Shown piece by piece: positions 44,301-53,001 of a stretch of DNA of 64,000 nt. The number at the start of each line of letters is the position of its first letter. Positions within the stretch are counted from its first letter, which is position 1. The notes beneath the pieces were generated by a model. The model saw only the letters and a program-made list of their open reading frames with translations, was not told the origin of the DNA and did not search any database. A program made the translations under genes and the position numbers. Source of the stretch: Uranotaenia lowii (lineage: Eukaryota > Arthropoda > Insecta > Diptera > Culicidae); assembly GCF_029784155.1 (NCBI RefSeq), contig NC_073693.1:142908853-142972852 (forward strand). The letters are read 5' to 3'.

Positions 44301-44578
44301 ATTGTTCTTTCAGCACCACTATCCAATAAACCGATCAATGGTATCCCCATCATCTCAACTTCCGCAAACGGTCTAGGGTCGTTACTCAGGTTGACGAGCA
44401 CAGAGGCAATCTCGACATTCGTTGTAATTTCTCCATTAACTCGCGAGTATCCAATTTGAGGTAGTATTTTAGCTGGGGAAGCAAAAGTTTTGTTCTGAGG
44501 ACTTTTGGAGTGAGGGTCTAGACGATCTCGCCTCATTGAGTCGTCTCTTTCAAGTTTTTTAGTTGACAAAATGGACAA
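41375..44578 (-). CDS. pol: TE2 pol polyprotein (protease, reverse transcriptase, RNase H, integrase)
   Basis: An open frame of 1067 residues from the first Met, expected to be expressed by -1 frameshift from gag. The protease DSG is at 86-88, the reverse transcriptase YLDD at 392-395, and the RNase H TDASD at 541-545. The integrase zinc residues are H728, H733, C763 and C766, and the catalytic triad is D796, D856, E891. All key residues are present and the frame is unbroken, so TE2 may be autonomous. It resembles TE1 pol in order and spacing but differs throughout in sequence, so the two are separate families. Confidence 0.95.
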   Translation of the reverse strand: MSILSTKKLERDDSMRRDRLDPHSKSPQNKTFASPAKILPQIGYSRVNGEITTNVEIASVLVNLSNDPRPFAEVEMMGIPLIGLLDSGAERTIIGVGASKLISDLRLKLRPSTTSLKTAAGRKLEVIGSVDIPISFNGKTKILPVLVAPQLNRRCILGYDFWMEFGIQPTILQSVDAVDVQTGLRSDKEMEELNEVQKKELDEIKKLFLVAKPGSLGETHLIEHKIEILPEFQNSPPIRKNPYPWSPEIHKKIHRAVDEMLQAGIIEPSTSDWALPVVPVKKRNSDEVRLCLDARKLNERTRRDAYPLPHQNRILSHLGPFKFLSTIDLTQAFLQMPLEQESRKYTAFSVPGMGLFNYRRCPFGVVNAPASLCRLLDVVLGHGELEPYIFVYLDDIVVISQTFEEHIERLKELAKRLKDANLSINLSKSNFCCHELPYLGYILSREGLRPNPDRVQAILGYEAPSSVRSLRRFLGMVNYYRRFINKFSELTAPLTDLLKNKPKRVRWSESAEAAFRAIKERLITAPVMANPDFNVPFYIQTDASDTALAGVLTQIIEGEERVIAYHSEKLKGAELSYHAAEKEGLAALRCIEKFRCYVEGTRFTLITDSSALSFIMRAKWKSSSRLSRWSIVLQQFDMEIKHRRGKDNVVPDALSRSIESLDVSLDDVWYKNLIKSVDQDPEKYIDFKVHNGCLYKLVPSKSDVLDYSFQWKQCIPKSLRLQIMTEQHDNSMHIGFGKCIERMKLRYYWPRMNTDLKKHISKCQSCKENKHSTQSTAPEMGKQRITDRPFQIICIDYIQSLPRSKQGNAHLLVILDIFSKLCRLVPVKKISSHSLCITMEENWFREHGVPQFIISDNASTFLSKEFQSLLLKYEVQHWANARHRSQANPAERLNRTINAMMRSYARDNQRTWDSKISEIEFVLNNTTHSSTCFTPHRIIFGSEIITRGSDHTHEPGKVWTEKERDERMKVVHHQVWELVRRNLAKTHETTKRTYDLRHRRYSPTFDVGQRVFKRTFRQSSAGNAFNAKLGPVYTPCVITARKGTSSYAVEDLQGKQLGVFSAADLRP

Positions 44579-46563
44579 TCTTGAGTCTCAAATCCTGGGA
44601 ACCCACAACGTCTACAGAATATCTTCAATTCCTGTGTACATTCAGTAAAACCATGGCCCTCTTCATGGCAATTAAAACATAAATTTCTTTTTACAGGAAT
44701 ATACGCCTTAACGATCCTATCGAGAGCATTGGTTCCACTGGTACATGGGACAGAAGGTGCCTGTCTCTGATTGTATCGAAATTTAGCAGAGGGTTCGCCC
44801 TTTTCACCGGTAAGGTATCTTGAATTCGAGTCATTCTCGAACAAAGGAGATCTTGGCCCTTTATCACGGTTGTTCCAAGAGTTCGAAACGAATTTTCGAT
44901 TATAATCGTGGTTTCCTTGTTTCTCGGTCTGTTGCCGATTTTTCCAACCTTGGTTTGTCCTATATGGTTTCTCACGAATTTCTTCTACCTGTATTGGACG
45001 TGGTGGAAATCGATCTGTTCTTTTCTGATATAACTGCCAGCTTATCGAATCAAACCTTTTCCCAAAACTTTTCATTTTAGGAATGTCTTCAACGTTTGCG
45101 GCTAGCATAGCAATGCGGACGTCGTCACGGGTGTTCCGGAATAGCACATCGAATTTTCTCCGTTCATCCCAGGGGTTTGACATGCTGCGAAAAATACGGA
45201 CCATGTCCAGGTAAAAGTCCTGGAATTTTTCACGAGCACCCTGTTTCCGGTTGTACGCCTGACGTTCGTATACGTAATCAATGTCTACAGGTAAGAACTC
45301 GTTCTTCAGCTCTTTAACAAGTTCCTCCCACGATCCCAATTCATTTTCCCCATTCACCTCCATAAACCACGCTCTGGCCTTATTAGTGAACAGATAGTGC
45401 GCTGATTGAAAGAGTTCATGGTTAGAATAGCCTTCAGAACGAGCGTTAAATTCAACGTCCTTAAGGAACTCAATTAGTTTCCGACCGTTGTCTGCTCCGT
45501 CGTAGCGTAGATTCCACTTATGGACCGGTAGACGTCCACTTTTGAACCTCTCTTCCGTTGGCGGTTGACAAAAAGGTTCGGTAGGCTTTTGTTGTTCTAA
45601 GCTTCCCACACTTTCAGCTACATTCTTCCTATCAGAAAGCCATTTTAGAAAGTTTTCCGGTTGATCCGCTCCGCCAGCAATGGAGCCCTTTTGGCTCGAG
45701 CTGTCACCAATTTGTGTACTATTAGAGGTCTTAGTAGCAGTTTTGGATGCAGGTTTCTCCGTCAGTTTAGATTCAAGCACCTGGATACGTTGTACCAAAT
45801 GACTGATAGCATCCAACAAAAGCGCGTTTTGTGCTGTTAACGTTTCCACCTTATCTGCTACCTCATTTTCCTCAACAGCATTTGTTTCGATTCTAACACC
45901 ATCTTGTTCAGCGATTGTCTCCACCTCGCCTCCCGGCAGTGCCAACTCGGGTTCGTCGATGTCATCACAATCTTTTCCTTGTTCTTCCGGTAAATTAATA
46001 TTATCCCTTAGTTGATTTATACTTTCGTTAACCGCCCTCAATTCGGCTTCTCGAATTCTTGGCAGGCTTGAAGCAATCGAAAAGTACACTCCTAACAATT
46101 TTAGGCAACCACCAGCTATCGAAGCAAGACTGTTTGGGTCTGACTCTTCCGTGACTATTCTTTTAAGTCGTTCCATACGAAAAATGATATGAAGTAATCT
46201 TGTCTTCAAGCTCTGTTGTGGGACACTCCTTGAGCTTCGACCCTCCAAACATTTCCGAATCGCTGACAGTTTTTCCCAACACATTCCTAACTCCTCATCA
46301 ACCGATATATCTGACAAATCGAATTCACCACTAATTAGATTTTTTTCTTCTTTCAGTTGAGCTCGCAAAGATCGTTCCAGTTGTGCACGAGTCATGTCCA
46401 GCACCATCTTTCGAACGGACAACTCATGTTCAAGCTCGTCATCAGTAAGATGTGCTGGATTCATGGAATGATATTGCAGCAGTAGGTGTGCCATTTCCAT
46501 TGTGTAGAAGAAATTCCACCAAATATTTTTCAAAAAACCAAAATGAAAACTCAAAAAGAACAC
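44533..46563 (-). CDS. gag: TE2 Gag structural protein with CCHC and C4 zinc motifs
   Basis: 676 residues. The first ~20 residues are hydrophobic and aromatic, and a second Met-rich start near residue 23 could be the real one. The N-terminal half is acidic and helix-rich with a coiled-coil-like stretch (ETLTAQNALLLDAISHLVQ). A capsid-like region starts near WNLRYDGADNG. At the C-terminus are a CCHC knuckle CFNCHEEGHGFTEC from residue 629 and a four-cysteine motif CRRCGFPGFETQDCPFC from residue 650. The gene overlaps pol by 46 nt. Confidence 0.92.
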   Translation of the reverse strand: MFFLSFHFGFLKNIWWNFFYTMEMAHLLLQYHSMNPAHLTDDELEHELSVRKMVLDMTRAQLERSLRAQLKEEKNLISGEFDLSDISVDEELGMCWEKLSAIRKCLEGRSSRSVPQQSLKTRLLHIIFRMERLKRIVTEESDPNSLASIAGGCLKLLGVYFSIASSLPRIREAELRAVNESINQLRDNINLPEEQGKDCDDIDEPELALPGGEVETIAEQDGVRIETNAVEENEVADKVETLTAQNALLLDAISHLVQRIQVLESKLTEKPASKTATKTSNSTQIGDSSSQKGSIAGGADQPENFLKWLSDRKNVAESVGSLEQQKPTEPFCQPPTEERFKSGRLPVHKWNLRYDGADNGRKLIEFLKDVEFNARSEGYSNHELFQSAHYLFTNKARAWFMEVNGENELGSWEELVKELKNEFLPVDIDYVYERQAYNRKQGAREKFQDFYLDMVRIFRSMSNPWDERRKFDVLFRNTRDDVRIAMLAANVEDIPKMKSFGKRFDSISWQLYQKRTDRFPPRPIQVEEIREKPYRTNQGWKNRQQTEKQGNHDYNRKFVSNSWNNRDKGPRSPLFENDSNSRYLTGEKGEPSAKFRYNQRQAPSVPCTSGTNALDRIVKAYIPVKRNLCFNCHEEGHGFTECTQELKIFCRRCGFPGFETQDCPFCQLKNLKETTQ
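44554..44560 (-). other. TE2 gag-pol -1 frameshift heptamer (AAAAAAC)
   Basis: In the gag frame the minus strand reads CTA AAA AAC, which contains the canonical slippery heptamer A AAA AAC. Pol is in the -1 frame. The gag stop follows 21 nt downstream. TE1 uses the same heptamer within a longer slippery run. Confidence 0.8.
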
Positions 46564-47586
46564 TTCAGGTTAATGTAACTATCTGATATGACTGAACTCT
46601 TCACGAATTACGATTTAAATTGTATATGTATTTTAATCACTAAAACACAAAATCAACTCAACACCAAATTTTTTTAAATTGTATAATTCACACTCACACT
46701 GTATTAAGAAAAACGTTTTAAAATGGCTAGTAATATATTAAAGTTCACTGTAATACTCACTCCGCGAGATTTGTGCGATTCAATTGTACACATCAAATGT
46801 TCACTAATAGAGGAATGAAACGTCCGTGTTATCTAATCAATATAACAACCATAACATATTTTTTTAATATACAATGGTATTCACAACTCTCGTACTATAA
46901 CCACTTTCTCAAATAAAATCACCTGTTAAAATGACGCAGTTGACAGGATAATTAAAACTTTAAAGACTCAAGGTCTGCTTATTAATCGATACTAAACTAT
47001 TTTAAAATAATTTTTTTTTAACCCTAACTATACTAACCTAAAACTGATAATGTATCTATAAATGATTTTTTTTTTAAAGTAAGGTTTAACTAAACACTTT
47101 TACATATTACAATTAGAAAAATATGTGGGATCAATTATCGTTTATTCTTATAAACTAGGGAACCACAATCTTTCAAGAGATATTTTACACTGCAGACATA
47201 TAATTGTTACAATAATCGGAACGACTCGTTTGACCAGTTCAAAATTGTATGTGCTTATTGTTGAGAATCCCCGAAATACAGAAAAATATTTTTTTGTGTT
47301 TTACTTCCTAACTACCCACTGCCACAGAAGAAAATTTTCCGGAATTTATTGCGAAAATTTTAGTTTAATAATCCTATTTTAAATTGTACGTATGATTCTT
47401 TCACGGTAGTGGTAGTTATTTTAAACGTCACAGAGTCCAAAACCCCTCGAACATTAACGAATCTACTACAAAATCGTTAAATCGCAAAGTGTGGTGTGAG
47501 GCAATCAATGTTCAAACAAGACCTGGGCGTTTTCCCAGAGACTTCTGCAAAGAAACGTTAATTGCAGTCTAATGTTCACCGGCTTA
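46564..47586 (-). other. TE2 5' leader
   Basis: About 1 kb of AT-rich non-coding DNA between gag and the tRNA-derived block. A CCGGCTTAG at about 47578-47586 directly precedes the tRNA sequence and resembles its CCGGCTAG, a possible microhomology at the junction. Confidence 0.5.
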
Positions 47587-47662
47587 GCCCGGCTAGCTCA
47601 GTCGGTAGAGCATGAGACTCTTAATCTCAGGGTCGTGGGTTCGTGCCCCACGTTGGGCGCCA
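47587..47662 (+). other. complete tRNA-Lys(CUU) sequence plus CCA at the TE2 primer-binding site
   Basis: Read on the plus strand this is a full cloverleaf: acceptor GCCCGGC/GTTGGGC, D arm GCTC/GAGC, anticodon loop CTCTTAA with anticodon CTT, T arm GTGGG/CCCAC, discriminator G, then CCA (47660-47662). It lies 3 nt from the 5' LTR, so its 3' end is exactly the primer-binding site in element orientation. The T loop reads TTCGTGC: position 58, almost always A and normally m1A, is T (47645). A Pol III gene is unlikely: CCA is encoded, position 58 is wrong for the B box, and no T4 terminator follows for several hundred bases. Best read as a reverse-transcribed primer tRNA fixed in the element. Confidence 0.88.
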
Positions 47663-47665
47663 AAG

Positions 47666-48453
47666 TGTAAGGATGGTCCGACCAGGATCCAAGCAGAGAA
47701 GACTCCCTGAATCAAACCTCAGGGTCGGCTCCAATCTACCGCGTCAGTAGCCAAGAAAATATTTATCTTTCCCAAATAAACTCCCCACTTCAACCCCGAA
47801 CTATGAGCTGATATGGTTCCTGCCCAGCATTACCCAACCAACATAAGAAAACGGTAACTGTCCTACCTTTGACGGGCTCACACAGCTCACGGCCGTCCTA
47901 GGCGTGTACACAGGTTGTGGTGATGGTTGCGTTCACAGCAGGAAGGCCTTCCTACTAACGTAGAACAGGGTGTTGCAGAACTCTTAATCCGGGTGAAGGT
48001 CGTAGTTTGAACTCAAGCCAAAACTTAAGGGGTTCTGGGTGATCTGATTTTACACTTATTCTGGAAGAATCACCAAGCAACATCAGCAACGGAAGCACTT
48101 CACTCTCACTCTGGTATATTTCGCACAATGGCGTCTTTTCCATCCGTTCATGTGCCCCTTATTCCGGACCCTTATTTTTCCTCATCCTTTCCCCCCCATC
48201 GTGACCTGTCATCGCCGCCATCATCGCGGCTCAATCTCAGTTATTCGCCATCTAGTTGTGGAGTTGTAGTTTTGGTGTTCTCCGATAGTAGGCGGGCACG
48301 CGATGGTTTTTATGGAGTTGTGTGCTGTCGTCTGTTTGTTGGTTGATTGTGAGAAGTCTTTTTTGGTACGGTTAAACACCCTCTTGGTCACCTTTGACAA
48401 TTCGGACAAAGGCCTCCCACAATCTTGAACCCCAATCGAACTTACTCGTTACA
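47666..48453 (-). repeat. TE2 5' LTR (right copy)
   Basis: 788 bp, TG...CA ended, with an uninterrupted TTAA where the left copy carries the piggyBac-like MITE. It abuts the TE3 pol sequence through the ATAG duplication. Confidence 0.95.
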
Positions 48454-48979
48454 ATAGTAAGCTTAGCTCTGTGTAGTCTGGCTGCGACTTCCTTAAGAGC
48501 TGAGATGTGTTCCTCAAACGATTTCGAACATATGATGATGTCGTCTAAATAATGGAAGACGTACGGCTCCATGTCCGCGAACAAGTGAGTCATAATCCTC
48601 GCAAGACCTTGGCTGGCTGTGCAGAGCCCAAAAGGGACCACCTTAAATTGAAAGTGCCCTCGGGAAGGTACAGTAAATGCCGTCAGTGGCCTCGATTCCT
48701 TGTGAAGCGGCATTTGCCAAAAAGCATCTTTGAGATCTATCGACGATATGAATGAACATCCTCCTAGATTGTTGATAATCGAAGAAATCTGTGGGATTGG
48801 GTAGCCCTCGTTGACCATAATGGAATTCAGATGCCTTGCATCCAAGCAGACGCGGTAGTTCCCGTTTTTCTTCTTGACTGCCACAAGAGGGTTGTTCCAT
48901 GGCGAGAAAACTGCCTCCTCGATCACATCCAGCGAGATCATCCTGTCTACTTCACGGTTAACCTCCTCCAGGACATATT
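48454..48979 (-). CDS. pol: TE3 pol, middle part (reverse transcriptase)
   Basis: Reverse transcriptase portion of TE3, between the MITE at 48980 and TE2. It carries the fingers and palm, including VCLDARHLNS, SSIDLKDAFWQ and the catalytic FHYLDDIII. The frame continues at 34718 across TE2. The first ~45 residues of the apparent ORF that extends to 49151 belong to the MITE, not to pol. Broken by insertion only. Confidence 0.9.
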
Positions 48980-50048
48980 CACCCTTATTCTCGTTTTCGA
49001 TCGAATAGCATTCGTTCGAAAGTTTTGCAATTTCGTATTCTTGTTTTCGTTCGAACGAATGAGAACAGTTCGATCTTTCGAACATCGTTCGTACGAACAA
49101 AACATTGTATTCCCGTTTTCGATCGAACGTATTTTTTCTACGGACTGTCAAACGCGAGTCTCATGCTGCGAACCATGATCGTTTAGAGCAATTAGTGAAG
49201 TTTAATATTGATTGTGGAATTCAAAAGTCGATTGAAATAAGATTGGATTCAAACCTGCGAAATTGTATGCTGCTAAATAACGAGATTTAAAAGACCAAAT
49301 TTTATTATTAGTTGAAAAAAGCGTAAGTTTTATGTTGCGAATCTTGGACGTTCAATGAAAAAGTTTGCGATGTTGGGCGAATCAGAAATTGATATGTGGC
49401 TTATAATAATAAAACTTCAAATAACAATTTATTTTGATATTGAATAAATGAGATTTTTATTCATCATTTCAAAGCAAAATTCGAATGTAAACATTGTAGC
49501 CTTTCAAATTTATCCCTTCCTGATGACGACCGAGACCCAGCGGGGAGGAGCACTTCCGACGGTAGTATCAGATTTTTAAACACCATCACCGATAGGCATT
49601 GGAATAGCTTCTTCCGTTCGGAAACGAACAGGTGCGAACAGCTCCTGAATGAACAGATTCGATGTCGGACCAGATCTGAAAATTCGAAAGTTGCTAGCTG
49701 TCTCTCGGCTGCTGCTCTCAGTCTCTCGGCTGCTGATTTCAACACTTTATCCCGCTTTCCGATGTCCCTCAGTTGCACGACCCTCAGCACACGACCTAAA
49801 ACCATTTTTTCGGAAGTATTTCCGCCACTGACCGACGTATGAATTTTTCGAGACCCGAAAACCCGGAAAATACATGACAACAAATGTCATTTTGACGTGG
49901 CTTGCTGCTCAAAAATTTCGAATTTGATCGGGCAACACCAATATCGAACGTATCGCATTCGAACGAAAACAAGAATAGCTTTTTCGAACTCGATCGAAAG
50001 TATCCGTTTGATCGAACGACAGATACGCCGTAAACAAGAATAAGGGTG
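48980..50048. mobile_element. 1069-bp MITE in TE3 pol, TIR CACCCTTATTCT, 3-bp duplication ATT
   Basis: The ends CACCCTTATTCT[CT]GTTT[TA]CG are inverted repeats, flanked by ATT (48977-48979 and 50049-50051). Removing the element and one ATT restores the pol reading frame. Subterminal regions contain many palindromic TTCGAACGAA/GATCGAAC motifs, typical of binding-site arrays. A 139-codon minus-strand ORF (49883-49464) has no recognisable domain. Confidence 0.88.
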
Positions 50049-50690
50049 ATTGAGACATTGGATAATATCGCTGCTTGCGTGGCGTGGCGTTGCCCACATC
50101 TATACGGTGTTCATAAAGCTCCGTTCTTCCCAATTTCCCCTCCTCGGCTTTCGGGAATAGCTTAATTGTCTTGTTCAGTATCTGGCGTTGTTCTACCGAT
50201 AGTTCCTTCATCGGCTCTGCTTCAAATTCTTGCTCAGTAATCATTGAACAGCATACTGCTTTGACTCCGAACGTTTGCCAAAAGTTCATGCCCATGATGG
50301 CGCAGTCAGGCAGACTTGGCACAAGAAGGACTGGTAAAATTTCATTCCGATTATTGTATGATATCGGTAGACGTGTGAAGTGATTGATTTTGTGTGGAGT
50401 TCCATCCGCTGTCTTGATCCCACCATTCAGTGCTTCTTTTCGCAGTCCAAGCTCTTCTACAATCTGTGCTTTACTGCCACCTAACAAAGAACAGTTCGCA
50501 CCACTGTCCAACAAAGCTGTGATTTTCTTTCCTAAGATGTCCAGAACGGCGTGTGGACGATTGTCATGTCCGGGATTAATTATAATAGAGTTGATGTTTT
50601 GAAAATCGGGAGGTATTGAAGGTTGATTGATGTGTTGCGAAGAATCTGGCCCTTCATCTACCACTTCCTCGCTGCAGCGTTTTCCGCTTC
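50049..50690 (-). CDS. pol: TE3 pol, 5' part (protease)
   Basis: N-terminal pol segment with the aspartic protease motif ALLDSGANCSLLG and a flap-like region, ending at the MITE insertion. The frame is -1 relative to gag and is open only from about 50697. Unlike TE1 and TE2, no canonical slippery heptamer lies in the short overlap; the closest is G GAA AAC (50685-50679). The start is therefore uncertain. Confidence 0.85.
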
Positions 50691-52772
50691 GCTGTTACAA
50701 ACACGACAGCTGCGTAACGTGTAACCTTTTCGACCGCATCTGTAGCAAAAGAGAATTGCCTGTGCCTTCGTGCAATCCGGAAACCTATGTCCCTCCTCAT
50801 CGCAGTTCCAGCAAAGCGCTGGACGGTACGCTGTATGCTGAACAGGATCTAGATCGTACATGTTGCTGCCTGCTTGCTGAATCTGCTGGTTCTGGAGCTG
50901 TGGTTGATAGTGCTGTTGGAATTGCCGTTGAAGCTGTTGCTGTTGAGGCTGCGGCTGTTGAGGCTGCTGCTGTTGTTGCTGCTGCTGTTGTTGCTGCTGC
51001 TGCCGCGGCGCCCATTTAGCTTGCTGTTGCAACGGATGTTGTATTCGATAGTTCTCCGCTTGACTGCCTTGCCGATTCATCATGTTGTTCTGACCTGCCG
51101 AAGTTGTAGGCGGTTGCAGACGCTGATCCGGTCGCTGTAGAGAGTTTTGCTGCTGTAGCCCTGTAACGAAACGATTCGGTCTGCGCTCCAGTTGAAGCTT
51201 CATGGCACAAACTTGCTCGTACAACTGTTCGTATTTCTCCTGCCAATCGACGAAATCTTGTGAAGTCGTGTGCTCCTCTGCTTGGTGATAGGACGTAGTC
51301 GGCTGCTCCATTACCACTCGTTCTTGATTATCGGCTTCCACTGCGTGAACCCTGTTGAAACGCTGCTGTTGATGCTGCGTCGCTTGCGCACGACCTGGCG
51401 CGGGTGTAGCGAAGTTTGGTTCTAATAGAGCTGTATGGGGTATTGGAATCCTGCGCTGTCTGCTTAACAATAGCCTGGTTTCATCGAAGTTGCTGCATAC
51501 ATCCAATAACTCCACCAGTGTTCTCGGTTGCCGTGCTGTAACAATGGTAGCGTACTCCATGTTCATGTTCTTCTTAACCATGAACATCATTTCCTCTTCG
51601 GTAAGCGGTGGCTCGATAAACCGAAATAGTGTTGAGATGTCTCGGTAGAATTTGCCAAAAGGTTCATCGGGACCTTGATATCGGAAACTAGCTTCTTGAC
51701 GCAGTATTTGTGCATATCCACTCGGCAAGAACTCACGACGAATCTCTCGCTTGAATGCTGACCACGAAAGAAGAAGACCTAGGGCTAACGCTCTGGAGTA
51801 CCAATCAAGTGCGTCTTCCAAAAGAAGGTGTTTTACTGAAGCAAGAATAGTTCGATCGCTAAGCCCTTCGGATCTGGCAAACGTCTCGACCCTGTCGAGG
51901 AAGATGTTGAGTGACGTCGTGTCCTTTTCACCCCGGAACTTGAACGGCCAGTTGTGAATCGCCTTCACCATTCGCTGCTCCTCATAACCGAAGCTTCTGC
52001 TGGAGTGTGGAGAACTGCCACCCAAATTTCGCTGCCTCCTCTGCCGATGTTGAAGATCCACACGCAGCTCGTCGATAACGTCTACGGATCTCAAACCCAC
52101 TTCCGCTTCAATGTTGAAGTTCGTTGGACTCCGGACGTCCTCCTGCGCTTGCTGCCTTCCAGCTAACCCTTCGACCTGCTCTCGTGCTGGATTTTGTTGA
52201 CCTGTGGCACCTCTACGCCGATTTGGAACCGCTTGACCCCAGCTAGGATTGTCGTCTTCATCTCTGCCTTCCGCTATTTCACTGCTAGGCTCACTCAATC
52301 TGCCACTTAAGTTTCCCGAATCACTGCGCACCACCTTGTTGACAGCACTGTTTATTTCGGAAATTAACATCTCGACCAAATCGCTCAAAATCTTCTGCGC
52401 TTCTTTTACCGAAGAGACCGGAGGTATTATTGACAAACGTTGCCGGTAATGTAACAATCTCGACCGAGTGCAAGCCATTTGCTCCGAGTTGCCATTCTGT
52501 ATTGCCGAATCTACAAAACTTTTCAATTCCTGAAGCGCCATCTGACAGGCTTCAATATTTGATTCCGGAGACATCGCGTATTCAGAGCTAACGTAATTGG
52601 TTTCTCTTAATATGTCCTCTTGGACTAGTGCCTTCAATTTAACAACTTTAGCACGTCTGGTGCTAGAAGCCAAATTTGTCACATGGCGCAAGGCCAGTTC
52701 GTATGCAATTTCCTCATCATTGAGGTGAAATAATTCTATTTTAGAATTCATTTTGAATGGATCAATAACCAA
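50658..52772 (-). CDS. gag: TE3 Gag structural protein with poly-Gln tract and zinc motifs
   Basis: 704 residues. A second Met at residue 8 is a possible start. The N-terminal region is helical and acidic. A capsid-like region starts near HNWPFKFRGEKDTTSLN. A long Gln-rich tract (encoded around 50890-51010, CAG/CAA mixed) precedes the zinc domains. These are a CCHC knuckle CWNCDEEGHRFPDC from residue 654 and a four-cysteine motif CYRCGRKGYTLRSCRVC from residue 676. The frame is intact. Gag would assemble particles and package element RNA. Confidence 0.92.
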   Translation of the reverse strand: MVIDPFKMNSKIELFHLNDEEIAYELALRHVTNLASSTRRAKVVKLKALVQEDILRETNYVSSEYAMSPESNIEACQMALQELKSFVDSAIQNGNSEQMACTRSRLLHYRQRLSIIPPVSSVKEAQKILSDLVEMLISEINSAVNKVVRSDSGNLSGRLSEPSSEIAEGRDEDDNPSWGQAVPNRRRGATGQQNPAREQVEGLAGRQQAQEDVRSPTNFNIEAEVGLRSVDVIDELRVDLQHRQRRQRNLGGSSPHSSRSFGYEEQRMVKAIHNWPFKFRGEKDTTSLNIFLDRVETFARSEGLSDRTILASVKHLLLEDALDWYSRALALGLLLSWSAFKREIRREFLPSGYAQILRQEASFRYQGPDEPFGKFYRDISTLFRFIEPPLTEEEMMFMVKKNMNMEYATIVTARQPRTLVELLDVCSNFDETRLLLSRQRRIPIPHTALLEPNFATPAPGRAQATQHQQQRFNRVHAVEADNQERVVMEQPTTSYHQAEEHTTSQDFVDWQEKYEQLYEQVCAMKLQLERRPNRFVTGLQQQNSLQRPDQRLQPPTTSAGQNNMMNRQGSQAENYRIQHPLQQQAKWAPRQQQQQQQQQQQQQPQQPQPQQQQLQRQFQQHYQPQLQNQQIQQAGSNMYDLDPVQHTAYRPALCWNCDEEGHRFPDCTKAQAILFCYRCGRKGYTLRSCRVCNSEAENAAARKW

Positions 52773-53001
52773 CCAGTAATTAAGTGTTACAACTATGGTC
52801 TAACGAAGAATGATACGATATTTTGAAAAAGAGCGGTAATAATATTCAACTAATAATGATGATTACTGATTAATAATAACAATCATCATAATCATAATAA
52901 CTATAAGCATTTACACAAATAATAACGACATTTGTGACTAGCTCATTTAGAATTTATCGAACAAGCACAACTAATTAGGTTCGATTTAGTTGGGCGCCAT
53001 T
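52773..53001 (-). other. TE3 leader with tRNA-Lys primer-binding site
   Basis: After a 2-nt spacer from the 5' LTR the minus strand reads TGGCGCCCAACT. The first 11 nt are complementary to the tRNA-Lys 3' end with CCA. The leader is short (about 230 bp) and AT-rich. Confidence 0.85.

Larger units (their letters stand above)
34719..48453 (-). mobile_element. TE2: full-length Ty3/gypsy LTR retrotransposon nested in TE3 pol
   Basis: LTRs of 788 bp (the left one expanded by a MITE) are flanked by the duplication ATAG (34715-34718 and 48454-48457). Gag and pol are intact on the minus strand. The primer-binding site is exceptional: it carries an entire tRNA-Lys sequence. The LTRs appear identical apart from the MITE, so insertion is recent and postdates TE3. 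Confidence 0.95.

Noticed and set aside
47587..47659. Functional host tRNA-Lys(CUU) gene
   Set aside because: It sits exactly at the retrotransposon primer-binding site, includes an encoded CCA, has T at position 58 in the B box, and has no nearby T-run terminator downstream.
48980..49151. N-terminal extension of TE3 pol suggested by the continuous ORF to 49151
   Set aside because: These codons belong to the end of the inserted MITE. The frame upstream of the MITE at 50051 is the true continuation.
50797..51140. Ala-rich, Leu-rich and similar ORFs opposite gag
   Set aside because: Shadows of the CAG/CAA poly-Gln tract of TE3 gag in other frames.
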